NCBI GenBank assembly: GCA_028826165.1
Contig: JAPDFW010000074.1
Span: forward strand, 361,535 to 425,534
From: Anaeramoeba ignava
Lineage: Eukaryota > Metamonada > Anaeramoebidae
Reading direction: 5' to 3'
DNA: 64,000 nt
Part shown: positions 45,639-59,198 of the stretch, piece after piece
Layout: each line of letters opens with the position of its first letter
Numbering within the stretch: the first letter of the stretch is position 1
Notes under the pieces: model-generated
The model's database searches: none
What the model was told of the DNA's origin: nothing
What the model saw: the letters and a program-made list of their open reading frames with translations, nothing else
Made by a program: the position numbers and the translations under genes

Positions 45639-48048
45639 TTAAACTTGCTTTTTTGGTGACTTTCTACTTCTTTTTTTTTCTTTTTGAGGAGGGACAATTT
45701 CTTCTGAGCTATTTCTTTTCTTTTTTTTGATTCTTGAGAGAGTTAAATTCTTCAAATAAGATGTACTTTTTTGAAAGATACCTGGTAAAGAGAGATGAAG
45801 TAATTCTTTTTGCCATTCCATATCTTTTTCTTTTTTTTGATTTTCTTGTAATACATTTTTTTCATTGAATTCAATTTCGTTTTCTTGGTTTCCTAAATTT
45901 ATTTCCTTTTCATTTTCTTTTTCCTATTTTGGTTCCAATCAATGATGGCAAGTTGATAAAGAAGATTATAATTTTTAAAATGACTTATTTTTTCGCGATA
46001 ACCGTTTAAAGTGCTGAAAAAGGATTCGTTGTAGCTTGTGGATAAAAAATATCTACAAAAAATTAATTTTTAATAATGGTGAAATCAGAAAGTATCATTT
46101 TGAAGAATGCTTCCTCCTCTTTGTTTGTAATTTTTTTATCTTCAGGATGTTTATTTTCGTTTGAATTTTCATTTTTTGTGCATGGACTATTTTTTGGGCA
46201 AAGGGAATGATCGCCTTTAGCGTGGAGAAAATATCTAAACCATTCAGATAATAAAGTCGTCATATCGCCTTGGCAAGATTTTGCACATCTTAGAAAATGG
46301 AAAATTATAGATTCTTTCCATGACATCAAATGTTCTTTTTTTTTTCGCATTTTCTCGCTTTCTTTCTTTTGAGCGTTTCTTTTTATTTGATCCACAGAAT
46401 TTGTTAACAAGTTTGTTGTATCTTCTTCGAATTGATCTAGTTACGTGCCAGGGATCTAGTAAATGCATGATATTCGGGAAACACTGTTTAACTTTAGATG
46501 AGGTATTCTGGTCATGGACCGTGGCAAGGATATTGTATTTCTCCGAAAGCTTTTGTATTCCTTTGGGAATCAAAAATCCCTCTAAACTTTGTGGATGGAT
46601 GGTTGAAGTTGAGCTCATTCTTTGGTAATGTATAATTCTGTTAAATTTTGTGTTCGCTTCAATAAAAATTGCGCATGCATCTGCAGCTCGGTTATTCCGA
46701 TGTGAATATGCTACATCATGAGAAAAAATCGAATCTATTTTTTTAGTGGAATCGACTTCTGGTTGAGATTCATTCTCTATCTGTTGATTTGAATTATTCT
46801 TGTTCTGATCTTTTCTTTCGATTGAATTTTTTTTTTCATTACTTATGACTAATTGATATATTTTTTCTTTGAGGTCTAGAAGGGAAGATGAATTTGTCAA
46901 TTCTTTATTAATAAATAATTTTCTTGAGGAGTTAGCAATTTTATCAATATCTTTATCAGATATAAAGTGATTTTTCATATGTTCCATGGTTTGTGTTGAA
47001 GAAGGATCAGTAGATTGTTCTACTTCCTCTGCAGATAAATCTAGAATTGATTCTGCCATGCTATTAACTATTGGAGCTAATTTGATTTTAACTTCATCGC
47101 AATAATCTTGCAATCCATCTTGTGTCTTGATTTCAAATAAGTTGAGGAATCTATAAAATTTTGAAATACTGATTCCTACAATTTTTGTCCCAATATTAAA
47201 TGCAGATCTCATTTTGCGATCGTTTTCATATAGTTTTCTGAATTTTTTAATTGATTTAGATTCAATTTTTGTTTTTTCCTTTCCTTTTCCCTTTTCATTT
47301 TGATTGTTTTCATTTTGATTGTTTTCATTTTGATTGTTTTCATTTTCACCATCAAGTGAGGTTTGATTTTGAGAGAGATTTTTGAGTGAATCTCTTTTCA
47401 TTTGTTCTTCCTCCTTCTTTTTTTCCTTTCTTTTCGGTTTAGTAATTTTCCAATAATATACACTATCTCTCAAATTCCCAATTTTAATCTGATTTTTTTC
47501 CACTTGTGTTTTTAAATCTTGATTTTCTTTTGTAAGTTGATACATCAAATGTGAGTGGATTGTGATTTGTTGATTCTTCAAATTTTCTTTTTCCTTTTGA
47601 ACTTCACACAGATTTTCTCTAAGTTCCATTTCAGTTCTAGCGATGCTGTCACATTTTTCATTGAGGATATTCACCCAAGAGAGAGTTGTTTTCAATTGTT
47701 TTTTGACTTCTTTATAAATTGAGAATTGGTGATTGATTTCTTTTTTTTGTTGTTGAACCAACTCTTTTAAATAATCTAATTCTTGTTTGAGGCAGCTATT
47801 TTCTTCTTTGATATCCTTGTTTTCCTGAATAAATTTTTTCTGAAAAAAGATGGAATGAGAAAAAATTAAAAAGAAGCAAAATAACTAAAATATACCATTT
47901 TTAAATTATCTCTATAGCACCGATTACATATTTTATTACTTTTTCTTCTTGGAGTAGATTCTAATTTCAAAAATAATTCATTTTTGGATGGAACTTGGGC
48001 TTTAGGGATTTTTTTTTTCCCACAAATATAACAAGTTATTGCTTTCAT
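45639..48048 (-). CDS. DDE transposase, zinc finger plus coiled coil, frame-broken
   Basis: Exon 1 (48048-47896) encodes a Cys4 finger (CYICG...ICNRCYRD). A 56-bp intron (GTATAT...TTTCAG) leads to exon 2 from 47839: a long coiled coil, a Lys/Asn-rich linker, then the catalytic core. Likely catalytic residues: Asp in SHDVAYSHRNNRAAD (about 46,716), Asp in TVHDQNTSS (46,512) followed by HLLDPWHVTRS (the D-x2-H signature), and Glu in TSYNESFFSTL (46,026). Between them lies WKESIIFHFLRCAKSCQGD, a conserved Trp...Cys-x-Gly segment in related transposases. The tail (to 45639) is basic, ending RKSPKKQV. Frame breaks: one surplus A in the A10 run at 46,336-46,345, one missing A at 46,067-46,071, and one near 45,925. 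All three acidic residues survive. Confidence 0.72.
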
Positions 48049-48727
48049 GTAAAAAACGAATTAAAACAAAGATTTGAAAAAAAAATAAAAAGATAAAACA
48101 GAATAAGAAAATAGAAAAAAAGAAAAAAATTTTAAAAAAATGTCAAAAGAAAAATGTTTTGTGATCTTGTTGTTTTTTTTTTATAAAATATTTTTTTTTA
48201 TTTAAATAGTGTTTGTCAACAAATAAGAAAAAAAAGTAAGAGAAAAAACAAATAAAAATAAAAATAAAAAGAAGATTAATGGTTGAAATCGACAAAATAA
48301 ATGATCAATGAGTTGATATAAAAATTTGAAAAATGCCAATTTTTGATCAACAAATAAGCATCCCATTTCTATAAAACACGAAAGTTTTTGAATTTATTTG
48401 AACCTAAATAAGAATATAAAATAATCTATAAATTAAGCATGTTGAAAAAAATAGGACCAGATTCTGAAAGTTCTGCAACAATAGAAATTATTGATTTCAA
48501 TAAAATTTTAATAATTTTTTTCATTCTTGAGCATGAAAATTAAATTTAAATCTAATCTTCTAATTATTTATATGCAGCAGCTTGAGTATATCATTTCCTA
48601 AAATGGATATTTTGAAAAAAAAATCACCTGATAAGCTTCGAAAGTTAGATATATTTGCTTTTATTAATCATTTTTCTCAATTTTTTGAGAATGATTACAC
48701 TTAATTTTTTGTAAGTGTAAGTAAAAG
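48049..48727. other. Transposon right non-coding end
   Basis: About 680 bp between the transposase start and the right inverted repeat. No open frame stands out. It holds A-rich runs and, near the end, two inverted repeats: TCTCAA/TTGAGA flanked by AATCATT/AATGATT (about 48,667-48,697), and TTACACTTA/TAAGTGTAA (48,695-48,703 and 48,712-48,720). The transposase promoter should lie here. Confidence 0.6.
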
Positions 48728-48754
48728 AAAATATTTTTGCTTGCGGGGAAGGCT
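48728..48754 (-). repeat. Right terminal inverted repeat
   Basis: Reverse complement of 43,677-43,703 over 27 bp, ending GCTTGCGGGGAAGGCT directly before TTAA. Confidence 0.95.
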
Positions 48755-48758
48755 TTAA
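48755..48758. other. Target site duplication TTAA, right
   Basis: Second copy of the TTAA at 43,673-43,676; the satellite unit resumes here (TATTTAATTTTATTATTAAA). Confidence 0.85.
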
Positions 48759-49110
48759 TATTTAATTTTATTATTAAAATAATAATTTAATGTTTTAAAT
48801 TTAAATACTTTATTATTTAAATATTAAACATAAAAATATAAAAAATAAGAATAGATTTAATTTAATATTTAATTTATAAATTAATTTAAAAATATAATTT
48901 AATATTTAGTTTTATTATTAAAATAATAATTTATTGTTTTAGATTTAAATATTTTATTATTTAAATATTTAACATATAAATATAAAAAATGAGAATAGAT
49001 TTAATTTAATATTTAATTTATAAATTAATTTAGAAATATAATTTAATATTTAATTTTATGTTTAAAATAATAATTTATTGTTTTAGATTTAAATATAAAA
49101 TAAATAAAAA
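48759..49110. repeat. 144-bp satellite, array B, right part
   Basis: Rest of the interrupted unit and two further units (starts at 48,849 and 48,993; spacing 144). The array ends in TTTAAATATAAAATAAATAA at about 49,085-49,110, the same border as array C at about 53,405-53,430. Confidence 0.93.
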
Positions 49111-49250
49111 AAAGTGGAATGAAATTTTGATTTTTATTTTGATTTTCTTTTCTTGGTTTTTGAAATTGAAAAAAAAGAAAATGAAATTAGAATTGAAAAA
49201 AGAAAAATGAAAAGAAGGAAATTGTTTGAAAAATGAAATGAAAATTGAAA
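49111..49250. other. 3' flank of FG-GAP receptor copy 2
   Basis: Short non-coding stretch, almost identical to 53,430-53,590 after copy 3. Part of the tandem segmental duplication. Confidence 0.7.
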
Positions 49251-51977
49251 TTAAATATCCAAATCATCTTGAAGTTCTTTTTCTTCTTTGTTTTCTTCTT
49301 GTTTTTTTGATTTTGATTTTCTTCTTTTTTTCTTTTTATATAAAATAATTCCAATAATAATTATTGAAATAACCAAAAGAGGAATAATTATTCCTAAAGT
49401 TATTGCTGTTGTTTTTGAATTATTATTAGATTCATTTGTTGATGATATTGTAATTGATGTTGTTGAATTAATTCCTGAATATTCATTAAATGAACAATTT
49501 AAATCAGCTGATGAATAAATTGAAATTTCATAATATTCTCCTCCTTTTAATCCTGAAACTGAATAATTTGTTGTTAAATTTGATAAACAAATTGATATTG
49601 AATTATAAGTAAATGAATATGCTTTTAATCCACTTGATAAAATTAATGAATCCCAATTACATTCAAATCCATTAATTAATGAATTACAAGTTAATGAAGT
49701 AATATTTCCTAATTTAGCTCTTGTTGAAATAATTGAACTAGGTTCTCCTAAATAAGGTGTTTCACAATTTAAATCTGAACATCCTCGAATTGAAATATTA
49801 TATTCAATATTTCCTGATATTCCACTTATGATTCCAATACCTTCATTTCCACTTAAATTAAGAGATGTGAAATTTTGCCAATTTGTTTCATTATTAAGTG
49901 AAATTGAATAATTATTTGCATTTGTTAATTTTGTGAAATTAAATTCAATTTCTTCAATTTTAGAAATTGTTTCATAAATTGTTGGAGCTGCTGGTAAATT
50001 ATCAGTTGTAATTGAAATTGATGAAATATATCCACATTTTCCATTTGAATTACATGCTGATATATTGATTTGATATTCTTGATTTGGAAATTGAACTGTA
50101 AATTGTTGATTTAATGAAGTTGGTTGATAATTTCCTGAATCATTTTGATAAATTGATTGATAAGTTAAATTATAATAAAATGGAATTGAACAATTAATTG
50201 GTTGATTCCAATTACAATTAATATCTAATGAATATTGAATTGAACATGTTAAATTTGTAACTTCTCCAAATATTAATGAAATTGATGATTCAACAAGTTC
50301 TCCTTTATCATCTCCTTCACATTCTTGTGTTCTACATCCACAAATTGAAATATTATAATCATTTTCACATTCAAAATTATTCCAAAGATAATCAAGTGAA
50401 GAATTATCAACTGAAATTAAAGATATTAAATCAGGTTGAGATTTATTTAAATAAGAAAGATTATAATGATCAAGATGAGCAATTCCTTCATCGATTTGAA
50501 CATTTGGATAATCCCAAGTAACATTAATTGAATAATTTGAAGGATTTGATAATTGAAAATCTTTTACAGAATCAATTTTTGTTGTTAAATTAATGAAAGA
50601 AGAAGATTCACCACATTTCATTGTTTCATTATCACAAGCTTTGATTTGAATTGAATAATATTCATTCCCAGTAATATTATCATAATTTGAAGAATTAAAT
50701 TGTTGATAATAAGCATTCCCATCTTCAAGAATTGGAGAATCAATATCAATCCAATCATATCCATAATTAATTTGATAAATCAATGTTAATCCACATTCAA
50801 TTTGATCCCAATAACAATCAAATGATGAAAACAAAGATGAACAATTAAGAATATTAACTTGAGGAATGAAATGAGCTTCATAAACAAATGCTTGATTTGC
50901 ATCATAAGCTCCAATAACAGTAAAATTCCCATAAATTGAAACAGAATTCCCAAAATCTGAAACTGAAGATTCATTCAAATTTTGTTCTTGATTCCAAATT
51001 GTTCCATTAAATCTGTAAATATATGCTTGATTTGCACCAGAAGCACCAACAACAATAACATCTTCATAAATTGAAACAGAACCTCCAAAAGTTGAAACTG
51101 AAGATTCATTCAAAATTTTTTCTTCATTCCAAATTGTTCCATTATATCTGTAAATATATGCTTTTCTTGCACCAGGAGCACCAATAACAATAACATCTTC
51201 ATAAATTGAAACAGAATTCCCAAAAAATAAAACTGAAGATTCATTCAAAATTTTTTCTTCATTCCAAATTGTTCCATTATATCTGTAAATATATGCTTTC
51301 TTTGCATCATTAGCTCCAATAACAATAACATCTTCATAAATTGAAACAGAATATCCAAAATCTGAAACTGAAAATTCATTCAAAATTTGTTCTTCATTCC
51401 AAATTGTTCCATTATATCTGTAAATATATGCTTGATTTGCAACATAAGCTCCAATAACAGTAAAATTCCCATAAATTGAAACAGAATATCCAAAATCTGA
51501 AACTGAAGATCCATTCAAAATTTGTTCTTGATTCCAAATTGTTCCATTATATCTGTAAATATATGCTTTATATGAAATAGAAGCACCAATAACAATAACA
51601 TCTTCATAAATTGAAACAGAAGATCCAAAAAGTGAATATGAAGATCCATTCAAAATTTGTTCTTGATTCCAAATTGTTCCATTATATCTGTAAATATATG
51701 CTTTATTTGCAACATTAGCTCCAATAACAATAACATCTTCATAAATTGAAACAGAATGTCCAAAATATCCTGGATTTGAAAATTGATTTAATAAATTCCA
51801 AATCCAAGCTTCATCTAGAGTAGAATAATATCTTGTTGTTTCTGTTAATAATCTTGTTGTTTCTAATTCTTGAATTATTGTGGAAATTGAATTTTTTTGT
51901 TGATCTTGATTTGATTGAATTAAGAAAACATTAATAATTAAGAAAAAGGAAAAGGAAAAGAAAAGAATTAATTTCAT
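49251..51977 (-). CDS. FG-GAP/FN3 type I membrane receptor, copy 2
   Basis: 908 residues, apparently intact. A signal peptide (MKLILFFSFSFFLIINVFLI) leads into seven FG-GAP-like repeats of about 47 residues, much more alike than in copy 1 (SVSIYEDVIVIGA recurs, with KAYIYRYNGTIWNQEQIL between). Cys-bearing fibronectin III-like domains follow (VNILNCSSLFSSFDCYWD; CGCRTQECEGDDKGE; ISIRGCSDLNCETPYLGE). The membrane helix (ITLGIIIPLLVISIIIIGII) leads to a basic/acidic tail ending LQDDLDI. Numerous Asn-x-Ser/Thr sites suggest heavy glycosylation. Probable surface adhesion protein. Copy 3 at 53598-56181 is its tandem duplicate; copy 1 at 36932 is more distant. Confidence 0.87.
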   Translation of the reverse strand: MKLILFFSFSFFLIINVFLIQSNQDQQKNSISTIIQELETTRLLTETTRYYSTLDEAWIWNLLNQFSNPGYFGHSVSIYEDVIVIGANVANKAYIYRYNGTIWNQEQILNGSSYSLFGSSVSIYEDVIVIGASISYKAYIYRYNGTIWNQEQILNGSSVSDFGYSVSIYGNFTVIGAYVANQAYIYRYNGTIWNEEQILNEFSVSDFGYSVSIYEDVIVIGANDAKKAYIYRYNGTIWNEEKILNESSVLFFGNSVSIYEDVIVIGAPGARKAYIYRYNGTIWNEEKILNESSVSTFGGSVSIYEDVIVVGASGANQAYIYRFNGTIWNQEQNLNESSVSDFGNSVSIYGNFTVIGAYDANQAFVYEAHFIPQVNILNCSSLFSSFDCYWDQIECGLTLIYQINYGYDWIDIDSPILEDGNAYYQQFNSSNYDNITGNEYYSIQIKACDNETMKCGESSSFINLTTKIDSVKDFQLSNPSNYSINVTWDYPNVQIDEGIAHLDHYNLSYLNKSQPDLISLISVDNSSLDYLWNNFECENDYNISICGCRTQECEGDDKGELVESSISLIFGEVTNLTCSIQYSLDINCNWNQPINCSIPFYYNLTYQSIYQNDSGNYQPTSLNQQFTVQFPNQEYQINISACNSNGKCGYISSISITTDNLPAAPTIYETISKIEEIEFNFTKLTNANNYSISLNNETNWQNFTSLNLSGNEGIGIISGISGNIEYNISIRGCSDLNCETPYLGEPSSIISTRAKLGNITSLTCNSLINGFECNWDSLILSSGLKAYSFTYNSISICLSNLTTNYSVSGLKGGEYYEISIYSSADLNCSFNEYSGINSTTSITISSTNESNNNSKTTAITLGIIIPLLVISIIIIGIILYKKKKRRKSKSKKQEENKEEKELQDDLDI

Positions 51978-52590
51978 TTTTTGTTGTTTTGCTATTTTTT
52001 ATTTAATTAAAATAAAAATAATAAAATAAATTTATTTTTTGTGTGTTTATTATTTAAAACAAATTATTTTTTTTACTTTTTTGCTTTTGTTTACTATTTT
52101 TTATTTTAAATTAAATATAAAATTAATAAAATAAATTTATTTTTTGTGTTTATTTGTGTTTATTAATTAAAACAAATTTATTTTTTTACTTTTTTGTTTT
52201 TGCTTGTTGAAAAAAAAATGAAAAGAAGAAAAAATGATCAATTTTATTTTTTAAATTAAAAATCCAGTAAAAAAAATTATTTTTTCTGTTTGTTTCTTGT
52301 TTAATTAAAAAATTGAATAAATGAATTTAAAATTAAATTATATTTAAGAATAATTTTTTATTATTAATTAATGATAATTTCTATTCAAATTAATGAAATA
52401 AATTTTAATTTAAATTTTCCAAAAAAAAAAAATAAATTTAATAAGAATTTAATAAGAATTTAATAAGAATTTAATAATAATTTAATAAGAAAAAGAAAGA
52501 GAATTTTATTTCTAATTTAATTATTAATTAAATCTAAATTAAATCTAAATAAAATTTGATTCAAATTTATATCTTTTTTTTCTTTTTGTA
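51978..52590. promoter_or_regulatory. Upstream region of FG-GAP receptor copy 2
   Basis: No gene. The sequence is closely matched by 56,182-56,710 upstream of copy 3, including a doubled TTTTTTGTGTTTATTTGTGT-type block and TTGTTTTTGCTTGTTG. Conservation over about 550 bp follows from the duplication and includes whatever promoter both genes use. On the coding strand the start codon is preceded by GCAAAACAACAAAAA in both copies. Confidence 0.5.
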
Positions 52591-53420
52591 AATATAAAAA
52601 ATAAGAATAGATTTAATTTAATATTTAATTTATAAATTAATTTAAAAATATAATTTAATATTTAATTTTATTATTAAAATAATAATTTATTGTTTTTAAA
52701 TTTAAATACTTTTATTATTTAAATATTTAACATAAAAATATAAAAATAAGAATAGATTTAATTTAATATTTAATTTATAAATTAATTTAAAAATATAATT
52801 TAATATTTAATTTTATGTTTAAAATAATAATTTAATGTTTTAGATTTAAATACTTTATTATTTAAATATTTAACATATAAATATAAAAATAAGAATAGAT
52901 TTAATTTAATATTTAATTTATAAATTAATTTAAAAATATAATTTAATATTTAATTTTATGTTTAGAATAATAATTTATTGTTTTAAATTTAAATATTTTA
53001 TTATTTAAATATTTAACATATAAATATAAAAAATGAAAATAGATTTAATTTAATATTTAATTTATAAATTAATTTAAAAATATAATTTAATATTTAATTT
53101 TATTATTAAAATATTAATTTATTGTTTTAGATTTAAATATTTTATTATTTAAATATTTAACATAAAAATATAAAAATAAGAATAGATTTAATTTAATATT
53201 TAATTTATAAATTGATTTAGAAATATAATTTAATATTTAATTTTATTATTAAAATAATAATTTAATGTTTTTAAATTTAAATATTTTATTATTTAAATAT
53301 TTAACATATAAATATAAAAAATGAGAATAGATTTAATTTAATATTTAATTTATAAATTAATTTAAAAATATAATTTAATATTTAATTTTATTATTAAAAT
53401 AATAATTTATTGTTTTATAT
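52591..53420. repeat. 144-bp satellite, array C
   Basis: Six units with GAATAGATTT-type starts at 52,605, 52,750, 52,893, about 53,037, 53,180 and 53,325 (143-145 bp apart), entered through TTTTTCTTTTTGTAAATATA as in arrays A and B. Confidence 0.95.
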
Positions 53421-53597
53421 TTAAATATAAAATAAATAAAAAAAAGTGGAATGAAATTTTGATTTTTATTTTTGATTTTTCTTTTCTTGATTTTTGAAAT
53501 TGAAAAAAAAGAAAATGAAATTAGAATTGAAAAAAGAAAAATGAAAAGAAGGAAATTGTTTGAAAAATGAAATGAAAATTGAAATTAAATATCCAAA

Positions 53598-56181
53598 TCA
53601 TCTTGAAGTTCTTTTTCTTCTTTGTTTTTCTTCTTGTTTTTGATTTTGATTTTTCTTTTTTTTCTTTTTATATAAAATAATTCCAATAATAATTATTGAA
53701 ATAACCAAAAGAGGAATAATTATTCCTAAAGTTATTGCTGTTGTTTTTGAATTATTATTAGATTCATTTGTTGATGATATTGTAATTGATGTTGTTGAAT
53801 TAATTCCTGAATATTCATTAAATGAACAATTTAAATCAGCTGATGAATAAATTGAAATTTCATAATATTCTCCTCCTTTTAATCCTGAAACTGAATAATT
53901 TGTTGTTAAATTTGATAAACAAATTGATATTGAATTATAAGTAAATGAATATGCTTTTAATCCACTTGATAAAATTAATGAATCCCAATTACATTCAAAT
54001 CCATTAATTAATGAATTACAAGTTAATGAAGTAATATTTCCTAATTTAGCTCTTGTTGAAATAATTGAACTAGGTTCTCCTAAATAAGGTGTTTCACAAT
54101 TTAAATCTGAACATCCTCGAATTGAAATATTATATTCAATATTTCCTGATATTCCACTTATGATTCCAATACCTTCATTTCCACTTAAATTAAGAGATGT
54201 GAAATTTTGCCAATTTGTTTCATTATTAAGTGAAATTGAATAATTATTTGCATTTGTTAATTTTGTGAAATTTAAATTCAATTTCTTCAATTTTAGAAAT
54301 TGTTTCATAAATTGTTGGAGCTGCTGGTAAATTATCAGTTGTAATTGAAATTGATGAAATATATCCACATTTTCCATTTGAATTACATGCTGATATATTG
54401 ATTTGATATTCTTGATTTGGAAATTGAACTGTAAATTGTTGATTTAATGAAGTTGGTTGATAATTTCCTGAATCATTTTGATAAATTGATTGATAAGTTA
54501 AATTATAATAAAATGGAATTGAACAATTAATTGGTTGATTCCAATTACAATTAATATCTAATGAATATTGAATTGAACATGTTAAATTTGTAACTTCTCC
54601 AAATATTAATGAAATTGATGATTCAACAAGTTCTCCTTTATCATCTCCTTCACATTCTTGTGTTCTACATCCACAAATTGAAATATTATAATCATTTTCA
54701 CATTCAAAATTATTCCAAAGATAATCAAGTGAAGAATTATCAACTGAAATTAAAGATATTAAATCAGGTTGAGATTGATTGAAATAAGAAAGATTATAAT
54801 GATCAAGATGAGCAATTCCTTCATTGATTTGAACATTTGGATAATCCCAAGTAACATTAATTGAATAATTTGAAGGATTTGATAATTGAAAATCTTTTAC
54901 AGAATCAATTTTTGTTGTTAAATTAATGAAAGAAGAAGATTCACCACATTTCATTGTTTCATTATCACAAGCTTTGATTTGAATTGAATAATATTCATTT
55001 CCAGTAATATTATCATAATTTGAAGAATTAAATTGTTGATAATAAGCATTCCCATCTTCAAGAATTGGAGAATCAATATCAATCCAATCATATCCATAAT
55101 TAATTTGATAAATCAATGTTAATCCACATTCAATTTTATCCCAATAACAATCAAATGATGAAAACAAAGATGAACAATTAACAATATTAACTTGAGGAAT
55201 GAAATGAGCTTCATAAACAAATGCTTGATTTGCATCATAAGCTCCAATAACAGTAAAATTCCCATAAATTGAAACAGAATATCCAAAATCTGAAACTGAA
55301 GATTCATTCAAATTTTGTTCTTGATTCCAAATTGTTCCATTAAATCTGTAAATATATGCTTTCTTTGCATCATTAGCTCCAATAACAATAACATTTTCAT
55401 AAATTGAAACAGAATATCCAAAATCTGGAACTGAAAATTCATTCAAAATTTTTTCTTCATTCCAAATTGTTCCATTATATCTGTAAATATATGCTTGATT
55501 TGCACCAGGAGCACCAACAACAATAACATCTTCATAAATTGAAACAGAACCTCCAAAAGTTGGAACTGAAGATTCATTCAAAATTTTTTCTTGATTCCAA
55601 ATTGATCCATTATATCTGTAAATATATGCTTGATTTGCACCAGGAGCACCAATAACAATAACATCTTCATAAATTGAAACAGAATTCCCAAAAAATAAAA
55701 CTGAAGATTCATTCAAAATTTGTTCTTCATTCCAAATTGTTCCATTATATCTGTAAATATATGCTTGATTTGCAACATAAGCTCCAATAACAGTAAAATT
55801 CCCATAAATTGAAACAGAATATCCAAAATCTGAAACTGAAGATCCATTCAAAATTTGTTCTTGATTCCAAATTGTTCCATTATATCTGTAAATAAATACT
55901 TGATCTGCAACATTAGCTCCAATAACAATAACATCTTCATAAATTGAAACAGAATGTCCAAAATATCCTGGATTTGAAAATTGATCTAATAAATTCCAAA
56001 TCCAAGCTTCATCTGGAGTAGAATAATATCTTGTTGTTTCTGTTAATAATCTTGTTGTTTCTAATTCTTGAATTATTTTGGAAATTGAATTTTTTTGTTG
56101 ATTTTGATTTTGATTTGATTGAATTAAGAAAATATTGATAATTAAGAAAAAGGAAAAGGAAAAGAAAAGATTTAATTTCAT
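53598..56181 (-). pseudogene. FG-GAP/FN3 receptor, copy 3, frame-broken
   Basis: The first 645 codons (56181-54244) match copy 2 but with six instead of seven FG-GAP repeats. Copy 2 reads GAATTTAATTTCAC where copy 3 has GAATTTAAATTTCAC (minus strand; extra T at 54,271-54,273 on plus), so the frame ends at FKFHKINKCK. The remaining frame, shared with copy 2 (FTKLTNANNYSISLNNET to the membrane helix), continues intact from about 54,270 to 53,650. The cytoplasmic tail then ends in another frame (EEKQRRKRTSR) because of indels in A/T runs near 53,625-53,655. It could be a recent pseudogene or a working gene with read errors; a soluble truncated product is also possible. The rest is nearly identical to copy 2, so the duplication is young. 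Confidence 0.75.
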
Positions 56182-58335
<2,154 letters not shown>

Positions 58336-59198
58336 ATCTCAATCTAAATCAAAAATCAATTTCCAAAATCAAATCAAAAACAATTTTCAAAATCAAATCC
58401 AAATCAAATTCTTTTTTCTTTTTTTGTTTTTTTTTTAAAAAATTGAAAAAGTAAAATTCCAATTCAAAATCAAATTTTTTAAATAGTTTTGATTTATTAT
58501 TTAATTTAGAATTAAGTTTAAAAATATATTTTATTTTTAATTTTATTATTAATTTAATATTTTTTAATTTAAAATTAATTATATTTTGTTAATAAATATT
58601 TTAATTTAATTTATATCTAATTTTTTAAATAGTTTTGATTTAATATTTAATTTAGAATTAAGTTTAAAAATATAATTTATTATTAATTTTATTATTAAAT
58701 TATTATTTTTTAATTTAAAATTAATTATATTTTGTTATTAAATATTTTAATTTAATTTATATCTAATTTTTCAAATAGTTTTGATTTAATATTTAATTTA
58801 GAATTAAGTTTAAAAATATATTTTATTTTTAATTTTATTATTAAATTAATATTTTTAATTTAAAATTAATTATATTTTGTTATTAAATATTTTGATTTAA
58901 TTTATATCTAATTTTTCAAATAGTTTTGATTTAATATTTAATTTAGAATTAAGTTTAAAAATATAATTTATTATTAATTTTATTATTAATTTAATATTTT
59001 TTAATTTAAATTTAAAATAAAATTTGTTTTTTTCATTTTTTCATTTTTTTCTTTTTTAAAAAGTAAAAATAATTAATTTTATTTTAATAAATTTATTCGG
59101 AATATAAAATAGAAATTAAAATAATGTAAAAATAATAATTTAAAACTAATTTTAATCCTTTTATTTTTTTTGTTATTTTTTAAAAAAAAAAAGCAAAA
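58336..59198. repeat. Actin 3' flank with about 146-bp satellite, four units
   Basis: AATAGTTTTGATTTAATATT-type unit starts occur at 58,482, 58,628, 58,775 and 58,919 (spacing 144-147). The unit shares blocks with the 144-bp satellite of arrays A-C (TTTAAAAATATAATTTA, TTTTATTATTA), so the two look like branches of one family. 59,030-59,198 is unremarkable AT-rich sequence leading to AAAAAAAGCAAAAATG. Confidence 0.9.

Larger units (their letters stand above)
43677..48754 (-). mobile_element. Kolobok-like TTAA DNA transposon, 5,078 bp
   Basis: Ends are 27-bp perfect terminal inverted repeats starting AGCCTTCCCCGCAAGC, flanked by TTAA duplications, inserted inside a satellite unit. Two genes lie on the minus strand: a zinc-finger/coiled-coil/DDE transposase and a Ulp1-like cysteine protease. 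TTAA targets are used by piggyBac and Kolobok; the transposase has the D...D-x2-H...E pattern that I associate with Kolobok-type families, and looks unlike piggyBac. The coding parts use more G and C (CGC, GCG, CAC codons) than neighbouring genes, which suggests recent arrival. The transposase has several one-base frame breaks, so the copy may be non-autonomous or misread. Confidence 0.88.

Noticed and set aside
43677-48754. piggyBac assignment because of TTAA
   Set aside because: The transposase does not show the piggyBac layout I know; Cys4 finger, D-x2-H and NESF fit a Kolobok-like type better.
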